Assembly (NCBI GenBank): GCA_944326545.1
Contig: CALVEH010000002.1
Span: 124,001 to 188,000 of the forward strand
Origin: Candidatus Gastranaerophilales bacterium
GTDB taxonomy: Bacteria; Cyanobacteriota; Vampirovibrionia; Gastranaerophilales; Gastranaerophilaceae
Reading direction: 5' to 3'
DNA length: 64,000 nt
Made by a program: the position numbers and the translations under genes. How positions within the stretch are numbered: position 1 is the first letter of the stretch; each line of letters begins with the position of its first letter. Below the pieces are notes generated by a model. It was not told the DNA's origin. It saw only the letters and a list, made by a program, of their open reading frames with translations, and searched no databases. This document shows positions 26,139 through 33,911 of the stretch, piece by piece.

Positions 26139-26176
26139 GATTTCTCCTTGTATATAAATTTTTATTATTATTAATT

Positions 26177-26272
26177 CAGGTTAGGCAAACACACCTTAGC
26201 CCTTTTACGGAGTTTGCAACGACGCTCCGTGCGTCATACCCATACCGAAAATCAGCGTTCAGCACAAACCTG
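26177..26272 (-). ncRNA. Structured leader of the rpsL operon (candidate cis-regulatory RNA)
   Basis: In the 306-bp space upstream of rpsL, read on the minus strand, CAGGTT (26272-26267) can pair with AACCTG (26182-26177) to close a domain of about 95 nt. Inside, GACGC-ACGGA-GCGTC (26235-26221) is a hairpin. An alternative pairing ACGGAG (26230-26225) with CTCCGT (26212-26207) uses the same bases, so the two are mutually exclusive. That layout is typical of ribosomal-protein leaders and other switches. The family is not one I can name. The call is inferred from base pairing only. Confidence 0.45.
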
Positions 26273-26311
26273 GTACTCCCGATAGAGATACAACTATATC
26301 AAACCCCAAAC

Positions 26312-26344
26312 AAAAGCCGATGTCAACGCTAACATCAGCTTTTT
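26312..26344 (-). promoter_or_regulatory. Hairpin and -35-like box upstream of the rpsL leader
   Basis: AAAAGC(C)GATGT and AACATC(A)GCTTTT form an imperfect stem with a T-run on both strands. Its loop side contains TTGACA on the minus strand (26326-26321), a consensus -35 pointing at rpsL. A weak TTTGAT -10 lies 17 bp on. The site may combine a terminator and a promoter. Confidence 0.4.
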
Positions 26345-26391
26345 ATTAAGGATTTTAAACGATTTTACTTATAAAACAAATTTCATATATA

Positions 26392-26424
26392 AAAACAAGA
26401 GGCTAAAACATAGCCTCTTGTTTT
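26392..26424 (-). terminator. Terminator of speD
   Basis: AAAACAAGAGGCTA and TAGCCTCTTGTTTT form a perfect 14-bp stem with a 5-nt loop and end in Ts. It follows the speD stop by about 20 nt and separates speD from the rpsL operon. Confidence 0.9.
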
Positions 26425-26444
26425 GTTGTTAAAAATTTATATTA

Positions 26445-26891
26445 TTAAAACTGATTCGCAATTTCAAAAGGAGTTTCTGAAACATGAGAAGCAGCATCAA
26501 TTTTACCTCTTTTTAATTCTGAAAAAGATGCTTTAGTTGAATGAAAAGCTTTTTTCAAAAACTCATAAGCAACTTTAGGGTCACACTTGTCACCACATGT
26601 GAACAAATCAACAGCAGCATATCCAAGCTCTGGCCAAGTATGAATAGCCAAGTGACTTTCAGAAATAATTACTACACCGCTAACTCCGTGCGGACTAAAC
26701 ATATGAAAACATTTTTGAACAATTGTTGCACCGCATTCTAACGCTGCATCAATCATCAAACTCTCAACTTTTTGAGAATTGTTTAAAATATTAGGATCAC
26801 ACTCAAAAAATTCAGCCAAAACGTGCTGTCCAAGATACTTCGCTTTTGTATCAACGTGATAAACGTTAGAAGCTGTCATAGATTTAGTCAA
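26445..26891 (-). CDS. speD: S-adenosylmethionine decarboxylase proenzyme
   Basis: The chain is about 148 residues, of the small bacterial class 1 type. The self-cleavage site is the serine in IISESHLAIHTWPELG, which becomes the pyruvoyl group; HTWPELGYAAVDLFTCGDKC carries the conserved His and Cys. It makes decarboxylated SAM for spermidine synthesis. The frame is open to 26915, but AAGGAG lies inside that extension. The likely start is the TTG at 26891, 9 nt after GGAG, or the ATG at 26879. An out-of-frame ATG-AAT-TGA mini-frame sits between the ribosome site and the TTG. The MTA phosphorylase at 31.3 kb would recycle the by-product of the next step. Confidence 0.95.
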   Translation of the reverse strand: MTKSMTASNVYHVDTKAKYLGQHVLAEFFECDPNILNNSQKVESLMIDAALECGATIVQKCFHMFSPHGVSGVVIISESHLAIHTWPELGYAAVDLFTCGDKCDPKVAYEFLKKAFHSTKASFSELKRGKIDAASHVSETPFEIANQF

Positions 26892-27090
26892 TTCATTTAT
26901 CTCCTTTTCTAACAACTACAGTGTAATTTTTACAATTAAAAATATAATACTACAAAAATCATAAAATCATAATTTTTGCTAAATTTAGTAAAATATCTTA
27001 AAGTTTCTAAACATAATAGAATATATTTACATTTTTGTTTATTATACATATAGATGAATTCTACATTTGATGGAGTTTTAGGCTAAAATT

Positions 27091-27804
27091 ATGAGCAAAA
27101 TTTTAGTTGTTGATGACGACGAAGCGATTAACGAACTTATAAAAATTAACTTGGAACTTTTGGGTTATGAGGTAATTACCGCCTATGACGGAATACAAGG
27201 TTTTACTCTCGCAAAGCAAGAATTACCTGACTTAATCATACTTGATGTAATGATGCCCGATGTTGACGGTTACACCGTAGCCAAAAGAGTCAGAGAAAAC
27301 CAAACAACAAAAGATATTCCAATCCTAATGCTAACTGCACTAAATATGCTCCAAGACAAAGTAAAAGGTTTCGATATCGGGGTAGACGACTATCTCGTTA
27401 AACCATTTGAAATGGAAGAATTAAAAGTAAGAGTACGAGCATTACTAAAAAGAGTTAATGCAATACCTGAATCACTTGCAACAAAAGAAATTTTGACTAT
27501 CGGCGATATAACTCTTCTACCGGAAACATATAGTGTAAAAATTAAAGATAAAACAGCTAAATTAACACCTATCGAATATGATATTTTAAACTTGCTTGTG
27601 CAAAATCATGACTGCATGGTTTCGTCATCAAAACTACTTGCAGATATTTGGGGATATGGGCCTGAAGACGATGTAGAAACAATCAGAGTCCATATCAGAC
27701 ACCTTAGAACTAAAATCAAAAAAGTTTCTGAAGGAAAAGAATATATAGAAACCATTTACGGCGGTGGATATAGACTTTTACCAAACGGTAAACCTGCAAA
27801 ATAG
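27091..27804 (+). CDS. rpaA: OmpR-type response regulator, RpaA-like
   Basis: A 237-residue protein. The receiver has D52 in LIILDVMMPDVDGYTV; the winged helix covers about residues 135-232. IPILMLTALNMLQDKVKGFD, GVDDYLVKPFEMEELKVRVR and DDVETIRVHIRHLRTK match cyanobacterial RpaA closely, including the ETIRVHIRHLRTK recognition part. In Synechococcus RpaA is the output of the Kai clock through kinase SasA; no kai or sasA genes are present here. It stands next to ctpA in the same direction, with a 59-nt gap. I rate RpaA over other OmpR types because of the unbroken identity at these positions. Confidence 0.85.
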   Translation: MSKILVVDDDEAINELIKINLELLGYEVITAYDGIQGFTLAKQELPDLIILDVMMPDVDGYTVAKRVRENQTTKDIPILMLTALNMLQDKVKGFDIGVDDYLVKPFEMEELKVRVRALLKRVNAIPESLATKEILTIGDITLLPETYSVKIKDKTAKLTPIEYDILNLLVQNHDCMVSSSKLLADIWGYGPEDDVETIRVHIRHLRTKIKKVSEGKEYIETIYGGGYRLLPNGKPAK

Positions 27805-27863
27805 TCAAATCTTTAAACAATAGTATTATTGATTAAAATTTATTTAAGCTGTTAAATGAATTT

Positions 27864-29135
27864 ATGTACAAAAAAATATTATCAAGAGTAGTTTACATAT
27901 TTATAATTTTTCTAATCAGTTTTGCACTTTACAACTATTTGAATATGCAAAACTCACAAATGTTTTTATCTCCAAGTTTTGAAAATGAAGAACTAATCAA
28001 CAAACAAACAACAGACCCTAAAAGATTATTTTTAAAGTCTTGGAGGATTATAAAAAGCAAATATTACGACCCAACTCTAAACGGGCAAGATTGGTCAAAA
28101 TGGAACAGACATTACATCGACCAAATAAAAACTCAAGAAGACGCCTATGTTGCAATAAATTCAATGTTGGCAAGCCTTGATGACCCATATTCAAGATTTT
28201 TAAACCAAGATGAATACAAAGAACAAAATACAAACATAGATGCCAAGATTGTTGGTATTGGCGTAAACATAATGTCAGTTGCCGGAAAAATCATAATAAT
28301 AAGTGTTGTTGACGAAACACCGGCAAGCAAAGCAGGTATCAAAGCCGGTGATATAATATTAAACGTTGACGGAAAAAGCGTAAGTGGAAAAACAATAAGT
28401 GATGTAGCCGCTCTAATAAGAGGAGAAATCGATACTAAAGTAAAAATTGAATTACTCAGAGATAAAAAGAAAATTACAAAAGAAATAACAAGGCAAGAAA
28501 TTAAAATTAAAAACATAAAAGCCTCTGTCATAGATAAAAACATAGGTTACATACAGATAGTAAGCTTTATAAGCTCTGATATGACAAAAGAATTTATAGA
28601 TGCGCTCAACAAAACTCAAGATTGTCAAGGTTTAATAATTGATTTGAGAGGTAACACAGGCGGATTAATGCCGAATGCTGTTATAATAGCTGATATGTTC
28701 CTCACTCAAGGGCACATTGTTAGTGTGGTAGACAGAGACAAACAAAAATCTGATATAAACGCTCAAGCCAAACCTTATGCAATCAACAAACCTCTAGTTA
28801 TTCTTATCGATGAAGGTACAGCAAGTGCATCTGAAATTTTAAGCGGAGCTTTAAAAGATAATCAAAAAGCAATACTTGTGGGTCAAAGAACCTATGGAAA
28901 GGGCATGATACAAAGAATTTATCCAATGCCTAACCAAACAGGTATGAATCTAACAATCGCTAAATACCTTACCCCAAAAGGAATAGACATAAATAAAAAA
29001 GGTATTACGCCTGATTACGAAGTACTATATACAACTCAAGATTTTCTGAATGACAAAGACCCACAACTTGATAAGGCAAAAACAATAATAAAGAAATTGA
29101 TTAACACTCAACACGAGATTGCAAAAGCAAGTTAA
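27864..29135 (+). CDS. ctpA: Carboxyl-terminal processing protease (S41)
   Basis: A 423-residue protein. Residues about 8-27 are a signal anchor (VVYIFIIFLISFALYNYL). A PDZ domain follows at about 120-205 (GIGVNIMSVAG, ETPASKAGIKAGDIILNVDG). The S41 protease core covers about 225-400 with LIIDLRGNTGGLMPNAV, the catalytic serine in EGTASASEILSG and the catalytic lysine in RTYGKGMIQ. It cleaves near the C-terminus of periplasmic substrates. In photosynthetic cyanobacteria CtpA matures photosystem II protein D1; here other envelope proteins must be targets. The stop abuts the end of the convergent obgE gene with no gap. Confidence 0.95.
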   Translation: MYKKILSRVVYIFIIFLISFALYNYLNMQNSQMFLSPSFENEELINKQTTDPKRLFLKSWRIIKSKYYDPTLNGQDWSKWNRHYIDQIKTQEDAYVAINSMLASLDDPYSRFLNQDEYKEQNTNIDAKIVGIGVNIMSVAGKIIIISVVDETPASKAGIKAGDIILNVDGKSVSGKTISDVAALIRGEIDTKVKIELLRDKKKITKEITRQEIKIKNIKASVIDKNIGYIQIVSFISSDMTKEFIDALNKTQDCQGLIIDLRGNTGGLMPNAVIIADMFLTQGHIVSVVDRDKQKSDINAQAKPYAINKPLVILIDEGTASASEILSGALKDNQKAILVGQRTYGKGMIQRIYPMPNQTGMNLTIAKYLTPKGIDINKKGITPDYEVLYTTQDFLNDKDPQLDKAKTIIKKLINTQHEIAKAS

Positions 29136-30407
29136 TTAATCATAATAGTCAAATTCAATGTGACCGATTTTTACAATGTCACCTTCTTTAATACCTGCTT
29201 GTTTTAGAGCCTCATAAACATTCATAGAAGCTAAAATGTTTTGGAATCTGTAAAGTTGATCAATGTTTCTAGTATCTGTTACGTTTGCAAGCCTTATAAG
29301 CTTCCCACCTTCAACAGAGTATGTATTTTTATCAATCTTATAAACTGAATAAGAACTATCATCATTATCAAAAGCAGCTAAATCCTCATCAATATCAATC
29401 TTGAATTCAGGCTTCGGTATCTCATCAACCTTTTGGGTAACAAAATTCAAGAAAGTATCAATATTTTGTTTTGTAGCAGCTGATATTAAAAATACATCAT
29501 CAGCATATGCTTTAAAAAGTTGCAAATACTCTTGTTGCTTTTCTTCTTCAACAGAATCAATCTTATTTAAAGCAACTACCTGATAAAGATCAGCCAGTCT
29601 TTGAGAATGTTTTCTTAACTCTTCATTAATTTTCAAATAATTTTCTATCGGATTTTCGTCAGTTATATCAACAACGTGAATTAAAAATCTACAACGTTCA
29701 ACGTGTCTTAAAAACTCATGTCCCAACCCAACGCCTTCACTAGCACCTTCAATAAGCCCTGGAATATCAGCAATAACATAGCCATCACCTGAAGGCTTTT
29801 TAACAACGCCTAAGTGAGGAACTAAAGTTGTAAAAGGATAATTTGCTATTTTAGGTTTTGCAGAGCTGACAACGCTTATAAATGTTGATTTTCCAGCATT
29901 AGGCATACCCAACAGCCCTACATCAGCGATAAGTTTCAATTCTAACTCAAGGTTACGCTCAATACCAGGCTCACCAGGCTCACAAAATTGCGGTGCTCTT
30001 TTTTGAGCAGTAGCAAAACGAGCATTACCTCTACCGCCTCTACCACCTTTAGCGACCAAAACAGTTTGCTCATCTTGAGTTAAGTCAGCAATAACTTTAT
30101 CATTTTCAGGATCTTTTACGACAGTACCGAGAGGAACTTTAATATATAAGTCTTTCCCTCCTTTGCCGTGTTGAGATTTTGGACGTCCGTTTTCACCATT
30201 TTCCGCCTTAAATATAGACTGGTATTGAAAATCCATCAATGTAGTCATATCTTCGTCAGCAACAAAATAGACATCACCACCACGGCCACCGTCACCACCG
30301 GCAGGGCCGCCTTTGTCAACATACTTTTCTCTACGCCAAGCAACAGCGCCGTTGCCACCACGACCTGAAAGTATTTTTATTTTAGCTTTATCTAAAAACA
30401 TAGCCAT
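29136..30407 (-). CDS. obgE: GTPase Obg
   Basis: A 423-residue protein. The glycine-rich Obg fold (about 1-158) has LSGRGGNGAVAWRREKYVDK and GGRGGRGNARFATA. The G domain has GMPNAGKST (G1), DIPGLIEGAS (G3) and ALNKID (G4). The C-terminal OCT domain (about 345-423) has GGKLIRLANVTD and IKEGDIVKIGHIEFDYYD. Obg binds the 50S subunit and links ribosome assembly with nutrient state. The OCT domain is present, as in cyanobacteria and Firmicutes. ATG at 30401 is an equally good start. It lies 37 nt after the small gene at 30445 and probably shares its transcript. Confidence 0.97.
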   Translation of the reverse strand: MAMFLDKAKIKILSGRGGNGAVAWRREKYVDKGGPAGGDGGRGGDVYFVADEDMTTLMDFQYQSIFKAENGENGRPKSQHGKGGKDLYIKVPLGTVVKDPENDKVIADLTQDEQTVLVAKGGRGGRGNARFATAQKRAPQFCEPGEPGIERNLELELKLIADVGLLGMPNAGKSTFISVVSSAKPKIANYPFTTLVPHLGVVKKPSGDGYVIADIPGLIEGASEGVGLGHEFLRHVERCRFLIHVVDITDENPIENYLKINEELRKHSQRLADLYQVVALNKIDSVEEEKQQEYLQLFKAYADDVFLISAATKQNIDTFLNFVTQKVDEIPKPEFKIDIDEDLAAFDNDDSSYSVYKIDKNTYSVEGGKLIRLANVTDTRNIDQLYRFQNILASMNVYEALKQAGIKEGDIVKIGHIEFDYYD

Positions 30408-30444
30408 AAAATCAGATTAACACAAAAAAAGATAAAGCAATAAA

Positions 30445-30828
30445 TCAGTCTACATACAAAAAATCTTCATTCTCATCTTGATAGTCTTCCCAAACAGGGA
30501 TTTTAGAATCAAGGTGCTTTTCTTTTTTTTCTTTCTCGTTTTTATAATCTTCCAGTTTAGATTTTTCTTCTTTATTCTTTTTTATAAGATTAGCAACATT
30601 CATCATTGCAAGAGAATTCAAAGTTGCATTCAGTTGAGCACTTCTGTCAACAAACTGAGACTCACTAAATTGGTTAGCTTCTTCAGCAAACTCGCCCTGT
30701 TGAAAATATTCCATTCCAGGGCTTTGACGGTCATCAGCAGTTTTTGCGGCAGTACCGGATATGTCGCCGCTTTTAAAATTAAAGCTGCCACCAATTCCGA
30801 AAAATCCTGCTGAACGATTATCGACCAC
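30445..30828 (-). CDS. Small charged coiled-coil protein, unknown
   Basis: A 127-residue protein that I do not recognise. Residues 1-40 are Gly/Ser/Phe rich (FFGIGGSFNFKSGDISG). Residues about 80-110 are a highly charged helix (KKNKEEKSKLEDYKNEKEKK), probably a coiled coil. It has no signal peptide. The start is GTG, chosen because AGGAGAG sits about 8 nt upstream. It is located between yggT and obgE on the minus strand and probably forms part of the obgE transcript. Nothing in the sequence points to a function. Confidence 0.6.
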   Translation of the reverse strand: MVDNRSAGFFGIGGSFNFKSGDISGTAAKTADDRQSPGMEYFQQGEFAEEANQFSESQFVDRSAQLNATLNSLAMMNVANLIKKNKEEKSKLEDYKNEKEKKEKHLDSKIPVWEDYQDENEDFLYVD

Positions 30829-30984
30829 TATGGACTCTCCTGAGTTTCTCTCTTACACTAAACCAAGGCAATAAAAACTGCCTCATATTATTTTAAAGCC
30901 CAGCAAAATATTTTTTGCTAGTCCATCTTTAATATTTTAAGGTATATTAACATTTTTTTACATCCGTCTTTTGGTGTAAATGTG

Positions 30985-31251
30985 TTACAACCCTAGTATT
31001 AAAAGCATTCTTACAACACAGAATTGAAGAAACTGTAAGAACAAAAGTGCCACAATAGGAGAAAAATCAAGACCTCCCATAGGTGGAATTATTCTTCTAA
31101 ACGGATTCAAAACAATATCAGCAAAAGCAGCAATTGTTCTAAACGGTTGAGAATACCAGTTTATTGATGGTATCCAAGTCAGAAAAATTCTGACAAGGAT
31201 AAACCAAAAATAAAAATTAAATAAACTATTAACTATATATGCAATACTCAT
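30985..31251 (-). CDS. yggT: YggT family membrane protein
   Basis: An 88-residue protein with two hydrophobic spans (about 8-26 and 66-85) around the family motif NPFRRIIPPMGGLDFSPIVALL. The N-terminal span ends in VRIFLTWIPSINW. YggT proteins of cyanobacteria and plastids (Ycf19/CCB3 group) affect division or cytochrome assembly; in other bacteria they influence osmotic response. The start lies 14 nt after the MTA phosphorylase stop, so the two are co-transcribed. Confidence 0.93.
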   Translation of the reverse strand: MSIAYIVNSLFNFYFWFILVRIFLTWIPSINWYSQPFRTIAAFADIVLNPFRRIIPPMGGLDFSPIVALLFLQFLQFCVVRMLLILGL

Positions 31252-31265
31252 TATTTCTCCGTTAA

Positions 31266-32069
31266 TTAAACTCTTGAATGAGATATTGTATTAGCACAAT
31301 CGCAATGTTCTCTTTCCATAGGCAATTTTTCTATAAGATTAAACAAGAGTGCTTTCAATTTTTCGTTATTATCGTTAAATACTTTAATAACTTCTGCATG
31401 CTGAACAGGTGGAACTTCACCAACAAGACCTGCGTCATAATCTGTGATTAAAGAAATATTTAAAGGACACATATCCATTTCCTTAACAAGATATGCTTCA
31501 GGGAACTGAGTCATGTTTATAACTTCCCAACCTTGAGAAGTAAAGAATTTAGACTCGGATTTTGTTGAAAATCTAGGCCCGTTAATAACAACAACAGTAC
31601 CTGTTTCATGTACAGTAATACCCAATTCCTTAGCAGTAGCAACAGCCAACTGTCTCATTTCTTCACAATAAGGATTTGCTGCACTTACGTGCGTAACAAT
31701 AGGTCCATCAAAAAATGTTGATTTTCTACCGTCTGTCCAATCTACAAATTGGTCACAAATTACAAAATGCCCCGGAGCAACATGCTTTTGCAAACTACCT
31801 GCAGCACAAGGTGAAATAACTCTTGTACAACCAATAGATTTCATAGCCCAAACGTTAGCTCTGTAGTTAATCAAGTGTGGTGGAAGTGTATGGCTTCTAC
31901 CATGTCTTGGCATAAAAGCGACTTTGTGTTGACCTATTTCACCAATAAATACACTATCAGAAGGTGAACCATATGGTGTTTCGACTTTTACTTCTTCGAT
32001 ATTATCCAAGAATTTGTAAAAGCCAGAACCACCAAAAACACCTATATCTGCTAATTTTTTATTTTCCAT
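31266..32069 (-). CDS. mtnP: S-methyl-5'-thioadenosine phosphorylase
   Basis: A 267-residue protein of the PNP/MTA phosphorylase family. Motifs are ADIGVFGGSGFY (phosphate loop), AFMPRHGRSHTLPPHLINY, NVWAMKSIG, VINGPRFSTKSES, INMTQFPEAYLVKEMDMC and SLITDYDAG. The TDYD form points to methylthioadenosine rather than plain purine nucleosides. It splits MTA, the by-product of spermidine synthesis, into adenine and methylthioribose-1-phosphate. The frame is open 5 codons upstream with TTG, but GGGGAG lies there, so the ATG at 32069 is the start. It shares polyamine metabolism with speD at 26.4 kb. Confidence 0.93.
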   Translation of the reverse strand: MENKKLADIGVFGGSGFYKFLDNIEEVKVETPYGSPSDSVFIGEIGQHKVAFMPRHGRSHTLPPHLINYRANVWAMKSIGCTRVISPCAAGSLQKHVAPGHFVICDQFVDWTDGRKSTFFDGPIVTHVSAANPYCEEMRQLAVATAKELGITVHETGTVVVINGPRFSTKSESKFFTSQGWEVINMTQFPEAYLVKEMDMCPLNISLITDYDAGLVGEVPPVQHAEVIKVFNDNNEKLKALLFNLIEKLPMEREHCDCANTISHSRV

Positions 32070-32110
32070 TTTATTTCTCCCCAAGTATTTACCTATTAAT
32101 CAATTATACA

Positions 32111-32773
32111 TTAATTTTTAATTTGTGTTTGATCTTGAATCCATCTATAAGCGTCATGTTGAAGAGATCCATCTGCACCATCTTCAACTGTCATTTTACC
32201 TTCTTTAAACACTTTTATTTTATAGCCTTCTTCACCCTTACATGTTGGATCAACCATACCTTCTATAGAGTCAGAGCCAAAGCTGCCCCAACCATAGAAA
32301 CAAACACCGTTAGTTGATTTAAAGTTTAAAGTTTTATCCCCGGCTGAACAATCAAACCCACCAATAAAGTTAATCTGTTCAGCTAAAAAATAGCACAATG
32401 CATTAGACTGATTAATTTCAGTATTCGAACATTGAACCCCTGTTTCTCCTTTAGAGGCATCAGGATTTTGCCAAGCAGGAGTACAATAAACCGTACCATT
32501 GATATTTGCAAAAGCAGTAGCTAAAGGAATTGTTGAGAAATCACCGTTTTCTTCTGTATTTTGGTCGTATTTAGAAGGGTCAGAGATTATATTCGCAACT
32601 GCAGCTTCTACAGAGTGATAAGATTTTAAAAACAAAATTTTATCTTTATCAGGGTTAACACGACTAATAGATCTCAACATTATAGCCATTAACACGCCTA
32701 TTATTGTAAGAGTTAGCAAAACTTCTGCTAGGGTAAAAGCAACTTTTTTTATAGATTGTTTATTCATTTTCAT
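32111..32773 (-). CDS. Type IV pilin-like (pseudopilin) protein A
   Basis: A 220-residue protein. The N-terminus KKVAFTLAEVLLTLTIIGVL is a type III (prepilin) signal. Cleavage is expected between A and F, leaving FTLAE with the conserved Glu at +5, followed by one hydrophobic helix. The body is globular with six or so cysteines (VYCTPAW, VQCSN, LCYFLA, FDCSAG, VCFYGWG, TCKGEEG), probably disulfide-bonded, and matches the paralogue next to it. It is handled by a PilD peptidase and put into a pilus or secretion pseudopilus. The start has AGGAGA upstream. It lies 54 bp from its paralogue. Confidence 0.88.
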   Translation of the reverse strand: MKMNKQSIKKVAFTLAEVLLTLTIIGVLMAIMLRSISRVNPDKDKILFLKSYHSVEAAVANIISDPSKYDQNTEENGDFSTIPLATAFANINGTVYCTPAWQNPDASKGETGVQCSNTEINQSNALCYFLAEQINFIGGFDCSAGDKTLNFKSTNGVCFYGWGSFGSDSIEGMVDPTCKGEEGYKIKVFKEGKMTVEDGADGSLQHDAYRWIQDQTQIKN

Positions 32774-32827
32774 TATTGTCTCCTATATATTTAATCAAAG
32801 TATACATTCTAATACAGACAAGAAAGG

Positions 32828-33520
32828 TTAGTCAGTTTTTTCATCAAAATTATAATTTTTTTGTTTTACATCAGTCTGTTCATTAATCCATTTAAACGCT
32901 TTCTTTTGACCGTCTTTATCCTCAAAAATGCTTTCATAAGTAGAAGAAGACTCTTTAACTGTCATATTACCAGATGGGTAAATATACGCAGCATAGCCAT
33001 TTTTTGCACCTTTACAACCAGGATCAATTACAAAATCAAAAGGTGCGACTCTTCCAGCTAAACCATAAAAACAAACACCATTGCCGGTCCTGAAATTCAG
33101 AACTTCTTCACCAGCATCACAATTAACAACGCCTGTGAGATTTAATCTTCCAGCTAAAAGATAACATACCGAATTTGTATTTGAAAGAATTTTTTTACAA
33201 TCAGAAAATCTAGAATCAGTAGAACAAAGCAATCCGCCTTCTTTTGAATTTAACTCAACTCTCGCGGTAGGCAGCGGTTTTGTTGACAAGTCAGAAACAG
33301 TTTCCAAGTCAGGATCATAATAGGAAGTATCATTCACCACCTCACCAGCTGCTGCCTCAATTGCGTGATAAGAACGCAAAAACAAGGTTTTATCCTTATC
33401 TGGATTAATACGGTTAATAGATCTCATCATTAAAGCAGCAACAACACCAATTATTGTTAACGTGAGAATAGCCTCAGCCATCGTAAAAGCTATTTTCAAA
33501 TATTTCTTGCGATATTCCAT
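32828..33520 (-). CDS. Type IV pilin-like (pseudopilin) protein B
   Basis: A 230-residue protein. Its prepilin signal LKIAFTMAEAILTLTIIGVV is like that of its neighbour but has FTMAE instead of FTLAE. Shared blocks are RSINRINPDKDKTLFLRSYH, EAAxG(E)VV(N)D, NSVCYLLA, NFRTGNGVCFYGLAG and DPGCKGAKNGY, with the same cysteine order. This is a recent tandem duplicate of the 32111 gene by sequence pattern. The two may be minor pilins with different binding faces. The first ATG is used. The ribosome site is not strong. Confidence 0.88.
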   Translation of the reverse strand: MEYRKKYLKIAFTMAEAILTLTIIGVVAALMMRSINRINPDKDKTLFLRSYHAIEAAAGEVVNDTSYYDPDLETVSDLSTKPLPTARVELNSKEGGLLCSTDSRFSDCKKILSNTNSVCYLLAGRLNLTGVVNCDAGEEVLNFRTGNGVCFYGLAGRVAPFDFVIDPGCKGAKNGYAAYIYPSGNMTVKESSSTYESIFEDKDGQKKAFKWINEQTDVKQKNYNFDEKTD

Positions 33521-33677
33521 ATTTTATAAACTCCTATAATGAATTCATTCTCATTATATTAATAATTCCCCAAAATTGCAAAAAATAACATTATTTGAAC
33601 AAATTTTAAAAATTTAGCAATTTTTATTTACAAATTGTTTTTATATATATAGGTAGTGAACGTAAGGTAGTAAAATT

Positions 33678-33911
33678 ATGGTAATTGGTGTTTATTCTTC
33701 TCAAATTCCGTATCAAGGATTTCCATCAAATGCGGTAGGTGCAACAAAAGTAACAAAAGATATAGCAAGCTATTGTTACGATACACAAAGAAATAATATA
33801 TCCAAAACATACACATATCTGACAACTGATGACACCCCTAGCTACAAATGGCCAGTAATCGGCACAGTAGTTTCATTATTGTCATTAGCAGCAATAAGAT
33901 ATATCAAATAG
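33678..33911 (+). CDS. Small protein with one C-terminal membrane segment, unknown
   Basis: A 77-residue protein that I do not recognise. The N-terminal 50 residues are polar, and residues about 58-72 are hydrophobic (WPVIGTVVSLLSLAAIRY), as in tail-anchored proteins. The ribosome site is AAGGTA about 11 nt upstream. It converges with the FeS gene and overlaps its end by 8 bp. It is flanked by a 157-bp AT-rich space on its upstream side. Confidence 0.5.
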   Translation: MVIGVYSSQIPYQGFPSNAVGATKVTKDIASYCYDTQRNNISKTYTYLTTDDTPSYKWPVIGTVVSLLSLAAIRYIK

